Below are positions 49,801 to 59,755 of a stretch of DNA of 64,000 bases, in pieces; the stretch's first letter is position 1; each line of letters begins with the position of its first letter. A program made the translations under genes and the position numbers. This stretch comes from Ulva prolifera (lineage: Eukaryota; Chlorophyta; Ulvophyceae; Ulvales; Ulvaceae). Location: positions 186,001 to 250,000 of the forward strand of contig CM041202.1 in NCBI GenBank assembly GCA_023078555.1. Reading direction: 5' to 3'. The notes beneath the pieces are model-generated. The model worked only from the letters and a program-made list of their open reading frames with translations. It was not told where the DNA came from and made no database searches.

Positions 49801-52800
49801 GAGAAAATTGCACAGCTCGCCCAGGCGGGCAACATCAACCATGCTGAATCCGTCACCTGGAAACTCCAGTGCAGCGACGGATGGGCCTCTGCCCCGTCCG
49901 CGTCCGCGTCCGCGTCCTCGTCCGCGGCCGGTGTTGTTGCCGCGAGGCTGAGCTGCCTGCTCAGAGAGGAACTTTCTGACCTCCGGATGGATATCCGGGC
50001 AGTCCTTCTGGAGATGGCCTGTCTTCTTGCACACGTAGCATGTGCGGGTCTCATTGGCAGCGACGGCAGCAACTGCAGGGCGCTGTGGCTGTTGTGGGTT
50101 CCTACCTCTAGGGCCATGATCACGCCCTGCCCCTTGGGGAGGTCCACAGGCATCTAATGCCCGTGCGTGATTCGTGATGGCAGCTATCTGAGTGAGGAAA
50201 TCACGACCTCCTTGCTCACTACGCAATGATACAAATTCCCGACCGAGAGGCTCGAACAGCTTGTTGCTAACCTGGTACTGAGCAGGTTGAGCACCCAAAG
50301 CAGTCAGCTGATTGACTAAGGACATAATATATGTGCAGTATTCTTCTACCTGCGTGGCTCTATGACCTTTGAGTACAGCACGGGAGAACCTATCCCACAG
50401 GGATCTGATCTCTGCCTCTTTGCTAGGCATATACTTGGCACGCAGTGCACTCCATACATCCTTAAGGGAGACAAACACACGGACATATTCTAAGTCCTGT
50501 GCTGGCAGTGCAAAGCATACAACTGCCATTACCTTGTCATGAGTTGCAGTCTCAGGACCAGTAGGCAATTCTGTCAGAAGGTGATGAAGGCCATGGCCTT
50601 TGAGCCACAGCTCAACACGAAACTCAAACGTTGAGAATCGTTCACCTTTACTAAAATCCCACTGTGGGGACTTCCCTTTGTCAATCGCGGGCTCACGGAA
50701 GTTCATAGATCTCATTGCGTCAACTATGGCATTAGCATCAACTAAGTTCGCATTCAGATGACTATTACCTGAGTCATCAGCTTCAGCCTGGGCCGTAGCA
50801 CGCAGAGCTTCCGCCTCAGCCTCGGCAGCTTCACGAGCCTGTTCCGCGCGCGCTAGAGCAGCACGAACATTGCTTGCTTCAACCCGAGCTTGCTCCGCCG
50901 TAGCGTTAGCAGCTTCGAGCTGAGAGGCAGCTTGTGCAGCTTGTGCACGTCTAGTACCAGCGGCTGGCCCGTCAGCACGGCTAGTAGTGGGTACGCCACC
51001 AGGTGCATCGCCCGAAGCGTGCAAGAGAGCAGCTTGCCTCTCAGCTTCGGCCGTAGCCTCAGCTTCAAGAGCAGCTTCCCCTTCTGGTGATGACATGGTC
51101 TACCTGCAGCGAGCGATCTCTTCTCTCGCGCGGGCAGCTTCGTCGGCCGGCCCGTGGACCGTCACGACTAATCTAATGTAAACCGCAGCCACACAGCTCG
51201 CAATCAAACATGCGAATGACTACTGTTGACTATCATGCGGTTGATCTGGTCATATGACTACGCACTAAAGCAGCGCAGATGCCCTTGGGCATGCGCGGTC
51301 ATATGACACACCACTATTACGCACAACGAATGCAATCGCGCAAACGTTCATCGATACCATGTTATAAGCAAGGACCTATGCGCAGCATTCATCAAGCTAG
51401 CTAGTGGGCTGCAGAGCCGTTACCTGTGGAGCACTCAAGTCGTACGTCGGCAATGCACAGATCAAGGGATGTACTGTAATGCAGTGAGGCAATACAGGAA
51501 CCACGTAAGACTGTAAGAGAATGGTTACAGTAGACTTGGAGGCACATGACTATATGCCACCGATCAGTCAAGTCTACAGCGGTCATAATCACAGTGACCG
51601 CACACAATCCTCACATGGATTGTGCTGGATTATGCTCATGCATATGATCATGCATATGTCCTAACATAACAGGAGTTGGGCCCGTGGCCACCACACTCAT
51701 GTGCGTACTTGCACGTCATGCATTGTGTCCCAGGATGGACCTCATTTATGACAACATGACCAGCATATATACGATGTTGATGCATCAGCAAGCGCACTGC
51801 ATCATTATGAACGCGCGTACATGAGCCTGGGCTTATGAAAGCACAGTTTATGTCAACCTTGTGGAGGTATGTACAGATCAAGGCGTACCGGTTCATCCTC
51901 CTGTATGTCCATCTCTGTTGGGCCGCTTCGCCGAGTCTTGGGCACCTTGGGCACTGGCATCTCGTCGTCCGCTTCTTCCGGGCCGGCTGCCACTATGTGG
52001 GGTAGGACCTCGAGCTCTACGTCATCGCTGTCAGGTACATCCTCCCGTGTTCGGTTGAGAACCGGAGGTGAAGGGGGGAGATCGGCGAGTGACCTGTCGC
52101 TGCCTCTCTTGCGGGCGCGTCTCCCGCCGTTGCTGGTCTCGGCCTGCGTAGCAAAGCATGTCGCGATTCTGGATCGACGCTACTTCCACGGCTGACATCG
52201 CTTTAAAATCCCTGCGTCATGTACAGCATGGCCACGAAGACGTACCCGGCCACCCTGTTGGCTCCTCCGGTGAGTGGGACGCAACGGAGATTCCGCTGTC
52301 TGTTCCCTTTTCATCTCACCCAGGATGAAATCCCTAAAGTAGTGGTTGTCAGCCACGTACACTCCGTCTTCCCGTGCCCACTGCGCGGCCGACTTCATCG
52401 TGCCATCGCCGTAAGCAGTCCTGGTTCCGATTCTGGACAGCTGCATGTATAGGTGATGTGTCAGTGGCGTGCGCTTGTCACGTGCACTAGGATGCTGTTG
52501 CCTAATGTGTTCGTTGTGCAGTATCAAAACGTCCGCATCAGATGGGTCAGGCGCGGTGCACGAGAATGGTTGGTGGGCCACCAGCCATTCGGGCATGCGT
52601 GCACGTCACTATTTTCACGCGCCTCGGAATGGTTGGTGGGCCACCAACCATTCGGGCAGGCATGCACGTCAGTATTCACGCGCCTCGGAATGGTTGGTGG
52701 CCCACCAACCATTCGGGCATGCATGCACGTCAGTATTCACGCGTCTCGGAATGGTTGGTGGCTCACCAACCATTCGGGCATGCCTGCATCTCACTATCCA

Positions 52801-55016
52801 CGGGCCCCGAATGGTCGGTGGGCCACCAGCCATTCGGGCATGCATGCACGTCACTATTAACGCGCCTCGGAATGGTTGGTGGCCCACCGACCATTCGGGC
52901 ATTCAGGCATCTCACTATCCACGGTCCCCGAATGGTCGGTGGGCCACCAGCCATTCGGGCATGCATGCACGTCACTATTAACTCGCCTCGGAATGGTTGG
53001 TGGCCCACCAACCATTCGGGCATTCAGGCATCTCACTATCCACGGGCCCCGAATGGTTGGTGGGCCACCAACCATTCGGGCATGCATGCACGTCAGTATT
53101 CACGCGTCTCGGAATGGTTGGTGGCTCACCAACCATTCGGGCATGCCTGCATCTCACTATCCACGGGCCCCGAATGGTTGGTGGCCCACCAGCCATTCGG
53201 GCATGCATGCACGTCACTATTAACGCGCCTCGGAACGGTTGGTGAGCCACCAGCCATTCGGGCATTCAGGCATCTCACTATCCACGGGCCCCGAATGGTC
53301 GGTGGGCCACCAGCCATTCGGGCATGCATGCACGTCACTATTAACGCGCCTCGGAATGGTTGGTGGCCCACCAACCATTCGGGCATGCATGCACGTCACT
53401 ATTAACGCGCCTCGGAACGGTTGGTGAGCCACCAGCCATTCGGGCATTCAGGCATCCCACTATCCACGGGCCCCGAATGGTCGGTGGGCCACCAGCCATT
53501 CGGGCATGCATGCACGTCACTATTAACGCGCCTCGGAATGGTTGGTGGCCCACCAACCATTCGGGCATTCAGGCATCTCACTATCCACGGGCCCCGAATG
53601 GTCGGTGGGCCACCAGCCATTCGGGCATGCATGCACGTCACTATTAACGCGCCTCGGAATGGTTGGTGGCCCACCGACCATTCGGGCATTCAGGCATCTC
53701 ACTATCCACGGGCCCCGAATGGTCGGTGGGCCACCAGCCATTCGGGCATGCATGCATGTAACTATTAACGCGCCTCGGAATGGTTGGCGGCCCACCAACC
53801 ATTCCGAGCAGTCCTGCATGTACGTCACGATCCGGGAGCAAGAAGAACGCGCCTGTTCTTGCTCCACGTCCTTCACTGCCGCGGTCACTCTCGGGTCCTT
53901 GCGGTCTCGCTCGCTCTGCCGCATCTTCTTGTTGTGATCAAATGCTCGTCGAGGGAAACCCCTGCAAGAACAGGATGATCACGACTGTGCGTGTGTGCTT
54001 ACACGAACACAAGATGACCACCGATTACGGCCGAACAGGTGCATCCTGACACAGTCGTGATGCACAGTCGTGATGTCGCATGCTCAAGAGGACACGCACT
54101 TGTACTTCACGTCCCTCAACATGGCTTGCTGGCCCCGAAATGCTGCTGCTATGTTCCTCGCAGCCGTGTACGCCGTCCCCTCTTTGCCCGCCTGCAGAAG
54201 TCAATCAAGTATGGTCGTCATCGATGTACTGTGGTGGCCATTGCCCCCCGCGGAGCACAGTCCGTGGCGACCACTTCCAGCAAGAAAACAACAACTGGGT
54301 CATTCACACTACACGCTCAGCCATACAACACAACACGAAACCATCCCAATCCACCGTAATCTTCACACTACCGTATGGCAACCGCCCCAGCAAGTCAGGC
54401 CGGCGATAGAGTCAAGTTGTTAGCAGGCATAGCACAAGCGTACCCCCGCTGCTGCCGCTGCGATCGCACCAACGTGCTGATGCATCAGCATACTTCCTTC
54501 ATACATCCGCAGCTTTGGGTCGCCGGTGTCCTTCAGCAGCGCCTGCATCAGCGGAGACGCCTTGTCCTCGTCCCTCATCTGGCCCAGGATCGCCGACAGC
54601 TTGTCAGTCCACATCAGAACTCCCGACTGTAGTACCTCCCACACGTGATCGCTGTCGCACGTCGCAGCGGTAGCAGTGGAGCCCGCTGTGCGTGCCGACG
54701 CCCCTGAAGCGGAGCCTCGATTCTTCCGCAGGTTGATGGGCTGGACCAACACCGGGGGCTCGATGCCGCCAGCGATCTTCCCCTTCTCGAAGTAGAATGA
54801 AATACATCTCTTCAGGGACTCCACGCTGTCGAGGTCCAAGGTGGCGTCCTCGTCGTTGGCCGACGACAGTGTCATGCCGTCCGACCCCCCTCCCCTTCGC
54901 CAGATACTCCTCGCTAGCACGTCCAGCATCCCATTCGCAGAGTCGTCATCCGCAGTGTCTTTGTCGACGACGATCGCGGCCTCTCGCTTGAACTGAAATT
55001 GAAGGCTGTCCGACAT
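40886..55016 (-). CDS. novel coiled-coil protein gene, split by satellite and copia insertions
   Basis: Seven exons join in phase on the minus strand: 55016-54444, 54191-54100, 53961-53829, 52440-52246, 52143-51875, 41254-41014 and 40948-40886, giving 521 aa. I recognise no domain. The N-terminus is mixed and acidic (DLDSVESLKRCISFYFEKGK). The middle contains FPRRAFDHNKKMRQSERDRK and REDGVYVADNHYFRDFILGE. The C-terminus is a probable coiled coil (EAEVESLRHALQVLNDRIAK) ending RELMQTLIEMLS. Intron 3 holds a 21-copy palindromic satellite. Intron 5 holds a whole copia element; removing it and its 5-bp target duplication leaves an intron of about 165 bp. The gene is divergent from the CACTA-like transposase with 332 bp between starts, so it may be the accessory (TnpA-like) gene of that transposon; this is inference. 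A shorter version stopping at 51853 is possible if the last intron is not used. Confidence 0.66.
41301..41694 (-). repeat. copia 3' LTR
   Basis: In element sense it runs TGTCATAAATGAGGTCC to GCTTATAACA (TG...CA ends). It is preceded by the short polypurine tract AGGGGAG (41695-41701), which overlaps the TAG stop of the polyprotein. Confidence 0.95.
41700..45135 (-). CDS. copia integrase C-terminal part, reverse transcriptase and RNase H
   Basis: The frame covers the end of the integrase (HHEGNGIAERTCGVTSDKMR, containing the catalytic Glu), a linker, the reverse transcriptase (ETWAPVGSYATLRALLSIAA, LYGLKQAAREWHKAL, WVDDLFIFG with the catalytic Asp pair) and RNase H (GYSDADFANDKGLKSVSGLV, WGDNKSANILANNP). 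Its first about 20 codons (45200-45141) are translated LTR sequence fused by the rearrangement, so no native start codon exists. The missing gag-protease-integrase half is at 48751-51096. It ends SL followed by TAG within the polypurine tract. Confidence 0.92.
45141..45361 (+). repeat. partial inverted LTR inside the copia element
   Basis: 221 bp correspond to the reverse complement of the first 221 bp of the left LTR as written. The sequence is joined at CTACAGC/CAAGATT to integrase sequence and leads into a second primer binding site at 45362. Confidence 0.9.
45625..48681 (+). CDS. inverted second copy of copia gag-protease-integrase
   Basis: The 1,018-codon frame starts with an Ala/Glu-rich gag. 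It has a CCHC zinc knuckle (CYVCKKTGHLQKDCPDIH), an aspartic protease motif (FLIDSGSQAHVI) and an integrase: zinc-binding Cys pair CHGC, catalytic Asp in WLHVDVMGPI, GVHGDLGGEFEGH, and Glu in HHEGNGIAERTCG. It stops at TAG 48679-48681, where the other copy has GAG (LREYIKKF), so this is a nonsense mutation. Similarity continues to about 48760 before the junction. No reverse transcriptase follows. Confidence 0.92.
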   Translation: MSSPEGEAALEAEATAEAERQAALLHASGDAPGGVPTTSRADGPAAGTRRAQAAQAASQLEAANATAEQARVEASNVRAALARAEQAREAAEAEAEALRATAQAEADDSGNSHLNANLVDANAIVDAMRSMNFREPAIDKGKSPQWDFSKGERFSTFEFRVELWLKGHGLHHLLTELPTGPETATHDKVMAVVCFALPAQDLEYVRVFVSLKDVWSALRAKYMPSKEAEIRSLWDRFSRAVLKGHRATQVEEYCTYIMSLVNQLTALGAQPAQYQVSNKLFEPLGREFVSLRSEQGGRDFLTQIAAITNHARALDACGPPQGAGRDHGPRGRNPQQPQRPAVAAVAANETRTCYVCKKTGHLQKDCPDIHPEVRKFLSEQAAQPRGNNTGRGRGRGRGRGRGRGPSVAALEFPGDGFSMVDVARLGELCNFLIDSGSQAHVIRNPELFVCMRKSRIPCIQPVGDEDIPVVGEGTICFKVGSYVTTGGDVKELVLEIPSCLYVPACPFNILSTEELKHENIFLQTRAVTEGGDIVIIPGFSDQALGHKEGRINQSTDAKNRPVLFIETDKGKPILRGEQVNSPSVWSSSNAVAKLESDEADLCRIAALTGKAQHVPGAAKLNTTFLTHLSLQTGTSILQMMSKAEVYKGLGIKSDVVKENLGRCHGCRLASHDSGSSNQHGTNVEHDEAQWPGAWLHVDVMGPILPVGVGKARYILIVVDEHSRYSFACPMDAKSRVPQLLVEIIEHIRSSVLPHEFVDDEGIKITPRVMGVHGDLGGEFEGHNIQDYFSENGISWETCAPGHHEGNGIAERTCGVTSDKMRAAILPTDLPRRLWPEGAMCVNHCTNLVPSTALMTREKKKFIQKNLSNAIENLSRANRSRVLAVTSKGVSNKPALAKGDKLMTEEEITAQAKRGESERCNRLWENTNFRLVVPYMVFYGRSLNLERFKLLVEQMRPWGLPVYFYQNGQHLRRLDARGANAVWVGPGQGPHMNRVYQSVPGGGKVIEVRQMVYSAAMLR
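48751..51096 (-). CDS. copia gag-protease-integrase, first half of the resident element
   Basis: The frame matches 45625-47960 almost residue for residue: gag, CCHC zinc knuckle, Gly-Arg-rich stretch, FLIDSGSQAHVI protease, and integrase up to VMGVHGD. There the inverted segment interrupts it and a short foreign tail ends the frame. The start at 51096 lies about 260 bp inside the primer binding site. Near identity with the inverted copy points to one recent event. Confidence 0.92.
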   Translation of the reverse strand: MSSPEGEAALEAEATAEAERQAALLHASGDAPGGVPTTSRADGPAAGTRRAQAAQAASQLEAANATAEQARVEASNVRAALARAEQAREAAEAEAEALRATAQAEADDSGNSHLNANLVDANAIVDAMRSMNFREPAIDKGKSPQWDFSKGERFSTFEFRVELWLKGHGLHHLLTELPTGPETATHDKVMAVVCFALPAQDLEYVRVFVSLKDVWSALRAKYMPSKEAEIRSLWDRFSRAVLKGHRATQVEEYCTYIMSLVNQLTALGAQPAQYQVSNKLFEPLGREFVSLRSEQGGRDFLTQIAAITNHARALDACGPPQGAGRDHGPRGRNPQQPQRPAVAAVAANETRTCYVCKKTGHLQKDCPDIHPEVRKFLSEQAAQPRGNNTGRGRGRGRGRGRGRGPSVAALEFPGDGFSMVDVARLGELCNFLIDSGSQAHVIRNPELFVCMRKSRIPCIQPVGDEDIPVVGEGTICFKVGSYVTTGGDVKELVLEIPSCLYVPACPFNILSTEELKHENIFLQTRAVTEGGDIVIIPGFSDQALGHKEGRINQSTDAKNRPVLFIETDKGKPILRGEQVNSPSVWSSSNAVAKLESDEADLCRIAALTGKAQHVPGAAKLNTTFLTHLSLQTGTSILQMMSKAEVYKGLGIKSDVVKENLGRCHGCRLASHDSGSSNQHGTNVEHDEAQWPGAWLHVDVMGPILPVGVGKARYILIVVDEHSRYSFACPMDAKSRVPQLLVEIIEHIRSSVLPHEFVDDEGIKITPRVMGVHGDRGESSKF
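51345..51359 (-). other. copia primer binding site
   Basis: TGGTATCGATGAACG directly follows the LTR end in element sense. TGGTATC is the usual start of an initiator-methionine tRNA complement. The same sequence occurs inverted at 45362-45376 in the internal copy. Confidence 0.75.
51360..51753 (-). repeat. copia 5' LTR
   Basis: Same length and ends as the left LTR. It is followed in element sense by a primer binding site. Confidence 0.95.
52564..53805. repeat. palindromic satellite array, 21 copies of about 60 bp
   Basis: Each unit contains an odd-length palindrome with 13-bp arms (GAATGGTTGGTGG and complement) around one central base, followed by about 33 bp of spacer. Two spacer types are largely interspersed: GGGCATGCATGCACGTCACT followed by ATTAACGCGCC, and GGGCATTCAGGCATCTCACT followed by ATCCACGGGCC. 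Together they form a higher-order dimer of about 121 bp in most of the array. The array lies in intron 3 of the coiled-coil gene. It gives a spurious open frame on several phases. Confidence 0.95.
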
Positions 55017-55348
55017 CGCGACGCGTACACAACAGAGAGGACCGGAACCAAACAGACACTTAGCAGCCAATACGTTTACAGTAACTTCAACTTCTTTGGA
55101 ACTTGGCGAAGCCTATCCGTCGATGCTGGTATCCAACCTTTTGAAAACACAGTGCCGTGTTGGTGCCCGGCCATTGGCCACAGGGACACTCCCTCGTTAC
55201 ATCCTCACGCATGATTATCCCCCGCCACTCAACTCGTCCCCGAGTACGCTTGCACTACGCCTGAACCTCGTTCATACCACGCCGCTCGCTTGCCGCGACG
55301 TCTTTCCATTCATCCAGGCAGAGTTTATCGACGTTTACTGTGCAGATA
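55017..55348. promoter_or_regulatory. shared divergent promoter region of coiled-coil and transposase genes
   Basis: The 332 bp between the two start codons must hold both 5' UTRs and promoters. No specific element was identified. Confidence 0.4.
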
Positions 55349-58300
55349 ATGGCTCCGCGTAAGCCTCGCACCGCCAAGCGTACTGTAGACGACGACCTTG
55401 CAACCGTTGGCATTCTGCGCCTTGATCCTCCTCTTCGTGAAGGGGACCGAAAGTTATTATACAGGTGCAGTAAATGTAGTAAACCGTTTGACAGGCTTCT
55501 AACCGCCCAGAACCACCCCCGCGCCTGCCCCACGGCGCGCGCTCAGACTCGTGACGATGGCACTGGCGATGACACAGGCAGCCAGCAAGTGGCGGGCAAC
55601 CAGCCTCCGGGCGATGTCGACCTCGGTCGAGTCGACGAGGTCCTCATCGAGGTGTGCCTGTCCCTGAACACCTCGTCTGATCTCCGAGTGCTGACTATCT
55701 GGTGATCGTGATTGGTGTCATGTGGCCAGGTCCCTGAGGGCTCCGACGTATCCGAAGAAGACTACGGAGACGACGATGCCGACAGCCTTTACGACGACGC
55801 CAGCAGTGTCCTCTCCAGCCTGTCAGGAGATGACTGGGACACAGACTCTACCGAGGTTTGTCCTTTCGGTGTCCCCCGACGCAGCCTAATTATCCGATTT
55901 GCTCTTATGCTGGGCACCCACCCCCTGCTCCCTGTCGCTGTAAATGGCTGGTGAATATGTGCAGAGCGACTCCCTCGATGGCCGCGAGGGTCCACAGGTC
56001 GCAGCTGAGGCTGCAGCCGTGAAGGGGACTGCCGCATGGTGGCGTCAGAGACGGATGGATCCGGTCTCCGACACCTGCCGTCTCACAGTGTTGACTGTAT
56101 CAATGTGGATCGCCAGCCTGAAGAGCATGTTCCGGATGAGTGATGTTGTGGTGGACATGTGGTGTCGTTTTGTGCATTACCTACTCTTACCAGATGGGAA
56201 TATGTTCCCCCCATCCTTCCACCTGGTCAAGGCTGTCCTGGCTGTACCAGATGTCTCTTCAGTGACCCGGCACGTGTGCCCACAGTGCTGGACTCTCTTC
56301 CCAGGTATAAAGCCGTGTGATCATACCCACCACTTGGACGATGTCTGCAACACCCCAGGGTGCACCCAGAAGCGTTTCGAGGTGGACCTGGCAGGCAAGG
56401 GTGCACCTTGCCGGAGTGTCTTCTACTTTGGGGAGGCCGCATCGCTGAAAGACCTGATTCTGCAACCCGGCGTCCTTGCCGCGGTTCGTGCTCATCGAGT
56501 GCACGCCCTAAAGGATCCCGCCGGTTTCTGGAAGTCCCCTGCCGGACGTGCCCTGAACGCCAAGTGCGGGGGGATTTTCGACAAGGCTGACCCGGACGAG
56601 ATTGCACTGCTTTTCAGCTTGGGTGCGCTCGCCTTGAGTTCGACCTATCCTGCGTCATCATCACTCAGTAGCCAGGCCATTGATATCGGCTGGGTCCAGT
56701 GGGGCCTGCAGTAGCCTCTCCCGGACACTGAGCCCGCTTGCAGGGGGTGACGGCGCCCACCTGTACGTGAACAAGCAACACGGGACCACAATCTGGGGCA
56801 TCCGCCTGCTGGACCTCCCCCCTCATCTGTCTCATTGCAATGATGCCTGGATCCCCCTGGGGGTGGTCGAGGGCCCAACTGAACCCACGAACATGGACAG
56901 CATCCTTGCACAGGTACTCGAGTTCTTCAAGAAGCATGACCCAGGTACGTGTCAGTCTGGTGAGTGTGTACCTAACGCACACTCATGTCCGGCCAGTGCT
57001 TGATGTGGCTGTGTTTGACTATGAACCCCCTACGATGCAGCCAGGAAGGGGGAGGACGGGATCGAGGCTTTCAAAGTTGAGATGCCCGACGGGACAGTTC
57101 TGCGCATCTGGCCTGTGCTCTGCTGTGTGGAGGGCGACATTCCATGGATGCAGAAGTTGACCAACAGCATCGGGCACGGCGGCAAGAGGGCGTGCTACCG
57201 TTGCGCCCAGAACGGCGTCTGGGTGTTCGCAGCCAACACAGTACGGTATGTTGGCTCCAGTTGCCGTGCCGTCGCCATGCTGCCTCTGACCACCACTGCT
57301 TACCCCTGGCATCCCGGCCAAGCCCGCCTCCGCCACCCCCTCCGACATGGCTTGGGGGCTCCCTACTGTCCTTATCAGACATCCGCCGTGCAGCTGGCTT
57401 GGGTTCCATGGCCCGGTCATCCAGCCTCAGCCGGTTCACGCTGCGGGGCCTGATCAAGGAAAGCCCCTCACAGCGGCGCAAGAGGCCGACATTGCCGCGG
57501 GGGCGGTGCCAAGGATGGTGCCCGGCAGTCTGGAACCAGACCCCGGGCCCCCCCCCCCCCCCCCCTCGCACGAAGTGGTCCGAGGTTACCACCATCGACC
57601 CGGCGACTCTGGCAAAGGACTGCCGGCTGAAGTACTCTGCTTCGGAGATGTGCGCTCGCGGCCACACAGCAGACCAGTTGACTGATCAGGTGCGGGTACC
57701 CTTGTATTTGAATCTTTCCTCTGTCATGCGGCTCATGTGCCTGCATGCATGGTCGATGTTCTGCCGATACGCCCACCAGGAGGCTTGCATGCAGACCACC
57801 AGCCCCACGTTGGACCGCTACACTGCCAAAGACACCCTGCTGGAACGGCAGAAACTTGCGAAGAAGGAGCACATCCGCCTGGGGGTTAAAGGGTCATCCC
57901 TGTTCAGCACCCTCTCATACTTCAAGTGCGCACCCCTACCACAGGACAGCGGCAGTACCGTCATCTGGACCCATGAATACACCGTGAAGGAGGTTGTTTC
58001 TGCAGTCCATGCCACTTCTTCCGCTACGGTGTCGCGCACGTGTTCCTCCTTGGCCTCCTCATGGACTTCTGGAATCAGTGGCTGCCGAGTTCGAAGAGGC
58101 GTAAGAAAGCCCGCCCTGCAGGCCCCAGGCGGTTGTATCAGCTGCCTAAAGAGGTGGTGGCCCAGATCGCTGCCCGCGCGTCCCACTTCATGCACACTTA
58201 TCTGTTCAAGAAAGTGTACACCGACATCACCAAGTGCGGTTCCGCGGCCCCCCACAATACGGCAGCGGTCACTGGTTACTGCTGGCAGCTGTCCCATGCA

Positions 58301-59722
58301 CAAATGTCGTGAACCTTACATCTTGTGGAGGCCAGCAGGTGGCTCGCTTCAAGTTTGCACTGCTGCAGGCACCGGTCTCGGTGGCTCATGGAGGACTGGC
58401 TTGCGTTCACTGAGACGTTCTCCTTGTACTTGCTGCACGACCTCCAATGGGAGCCCGACCAGGAGGATGTTCGGCTGGTGTTCGAGGAGATGTGGACGCA
58501 CCTCCGGGCAGGCACCCTGTATTTCCTGCGGTACGAGGAGCTCCAGCATACCGCACCCCGGATCAAAGCAGCTCAAGACGCATTGATGAAGTACGGCGCG
58601 ATGGCAGAAGATCTCTTTGGGGGGGAGGTGATCTGCACCTTCAAGCTTCATATTGCAGCCTGGCACCTACCGGACCAGGTGAGATGCTGTGGGCCTGCGT
58701 TCTTCTGTCTAGAGTTCTGGATCGAACGCATGGTGCAGCTACTTAAACGGCTGATCAAATATCGTTCCACCAAATCACCAGAGAAAGTGTATGTCAACGA
58801 TGAGCTGCTGCGGCGCACATGCATGAGGCTGCTTCACAGCAGCGAGACGGCAGAGGCGGCCATGCGCACGTTGCAAGAGGCCGTGGCCTCAGAGAAACGC
58901 CGTCGGTCAAAACGGCGCAAGGTCCGGGCCGCTGTGCACATGGGCGACACCGACTCTGATGACGGTGATGACGACAGGGTGTTTGGGGCGGGTAAGGACC
59001 TCGACGCCGAAGAGAAGAAAGAAGTGATGCCGCTGGGGTACACTGGGGTCGGTGAGTTGTCCGGGCTGCCTTACCTGCTCTACCACCAGGACGCCCTGCA
59101 GGATGCAGGGTGGCCGACCCAGCGGGTCTTGGGTGCGGGCTACGGCAGGAGAGAGGCCATCATGCGGGCGCTTGGGCTGCCGGTCGCTGGGGAGGTTGTT
59201 GCTGAGCGGCAGCTCTGTGAGGTGCACCTGCGAAAATTCCTGCGAGGGCGGGCTTTGGTAGGGGATGTCCTGACCTGTGCGCAGCACACTGGTCAGGGTA
59301 AGAAAGACAATCGATGGTGCCTGCTGAAGTACCATGTAGTAGAAGAGGGTACGAATAGGGGCCAGGATCGGTACTATGTCGGCGACTTGCAATACATAGT
59401 CCGTGCCAGGCTCAGCACGGCAGACGGGTCGAATATCTGTAGAACCTGCACTGTAGAGGCCAGCGTACTGTACCTCGGTGTGACAGACGTGTACGAGTGT
59501 AGTACACCCTATACACCCGGATGCAGGGAGGCGGATGAGGAGCTGAACCGCGCTCCCGAGTTTTACAGGGTTGATGGCGTGCATCACCGTTCCTCAGCTT
59601 ACACTGGCCGGTATGTAGTGAACATTGATGCTATGGCCGGGCAGCTGGTTCCGGTGAAACGGACGGCAGGAGGTGTTCAGTACTGGCAGACAGCGAATAA
59701 GGCATCCGGGCGTACTGTGTAA
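55349..59722 (+). CDS. CACTA/Plavaka-like (Tnp2-type) transposase, interrupted in the middle
   Basis: The first exons join in phase: 55349-55651, 55730-55855, 55965-56622, 56744-56944 and 57041-57245. They encode a Cys/His finger (YRCSKCSKPFDRLLTAQNHP with a following Cys), an acidic stretch, CPQCWTLFPGIKPCDHTHHL, YFGEAASLKDLILQPGVLAA, the region GDGAHLYVNKQHGTTIWGIR to IPLGVVEGPTEPTNMDSILA, and LTNSIGHGGKRACYRC. Later coding lies at about 57440-57690, 57730-58310 and 58370-59722. The last part includes a DUF4218-like block (FKLHIAAWHLPDQ, WIERMVQLLKRL) and a C-terminal domain ending at 59722. This order matches Tnp2-type transposases. A run of 18 C (57548-57565) and a frame change near 58000 break the frame, by decay or sequence error. 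Exact splice sites after 57245 are not resolved. Confidence 0.72.
57548..57565 (+). repeat. poly-C tract inside transposase coding sequence
   Basis: Eighteen C residues separate a frame reading PLTAAQEADIAAGAVPRMVP from one reading TKWSEVTTIDPATLAKDCRL, so the tract length decides whether the exon is intact. Confidence 0.9.
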
Positions 59723-59755
59723 GTAGGTCATCCCCCATATGGCGGCCACCATGCG

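Larger units (their letters stand above)
41301..51753 (-). mobile_element. Ty1/copia LTR retrotransposon with internal inverted duplication
   Basis: Two 394-bp LTRs (41301-41694 and 51360-51753) differ at about one visible position and are flanked by the 5-bp target duplication ACATG (41296-41300 and 51754-51758). The element is on the minus strand: 5' LTR on the right, primer binding site, gag-protease-integrase (51096 downwards), then integrase/RT/RNase H to 41700. Between the two coding halves lies a 3.6-kb inverted segment (about 45141-48764) holding part of an LTR, a primer binding site, gag, protease, integrase and the start of the next region. The near-identical LTRs suggest recent insertion. 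As it stands the element cannot make one continuous polyprotein. Confidence 0.93.

Noticed and set aside
51853-51874. Stop at 51853 as the only end of the coiled-coil gene
   Set aside because: A donor at 51874 joins in phase to two further exons beyond the copia element; kept as an alternative, not the main model.
52564-53805. CRISPR array
   Set aside because: Repeats are palindromic and regular, but spacers are only two recurring types, there are no cas genes and the genome is eukaryotic.
52542-53937. Open frames of up to 287 codons across the satellite
   Set aside because: Every frame on both strands is open because the unit lacks stops; the repeated peptide is a by-product.
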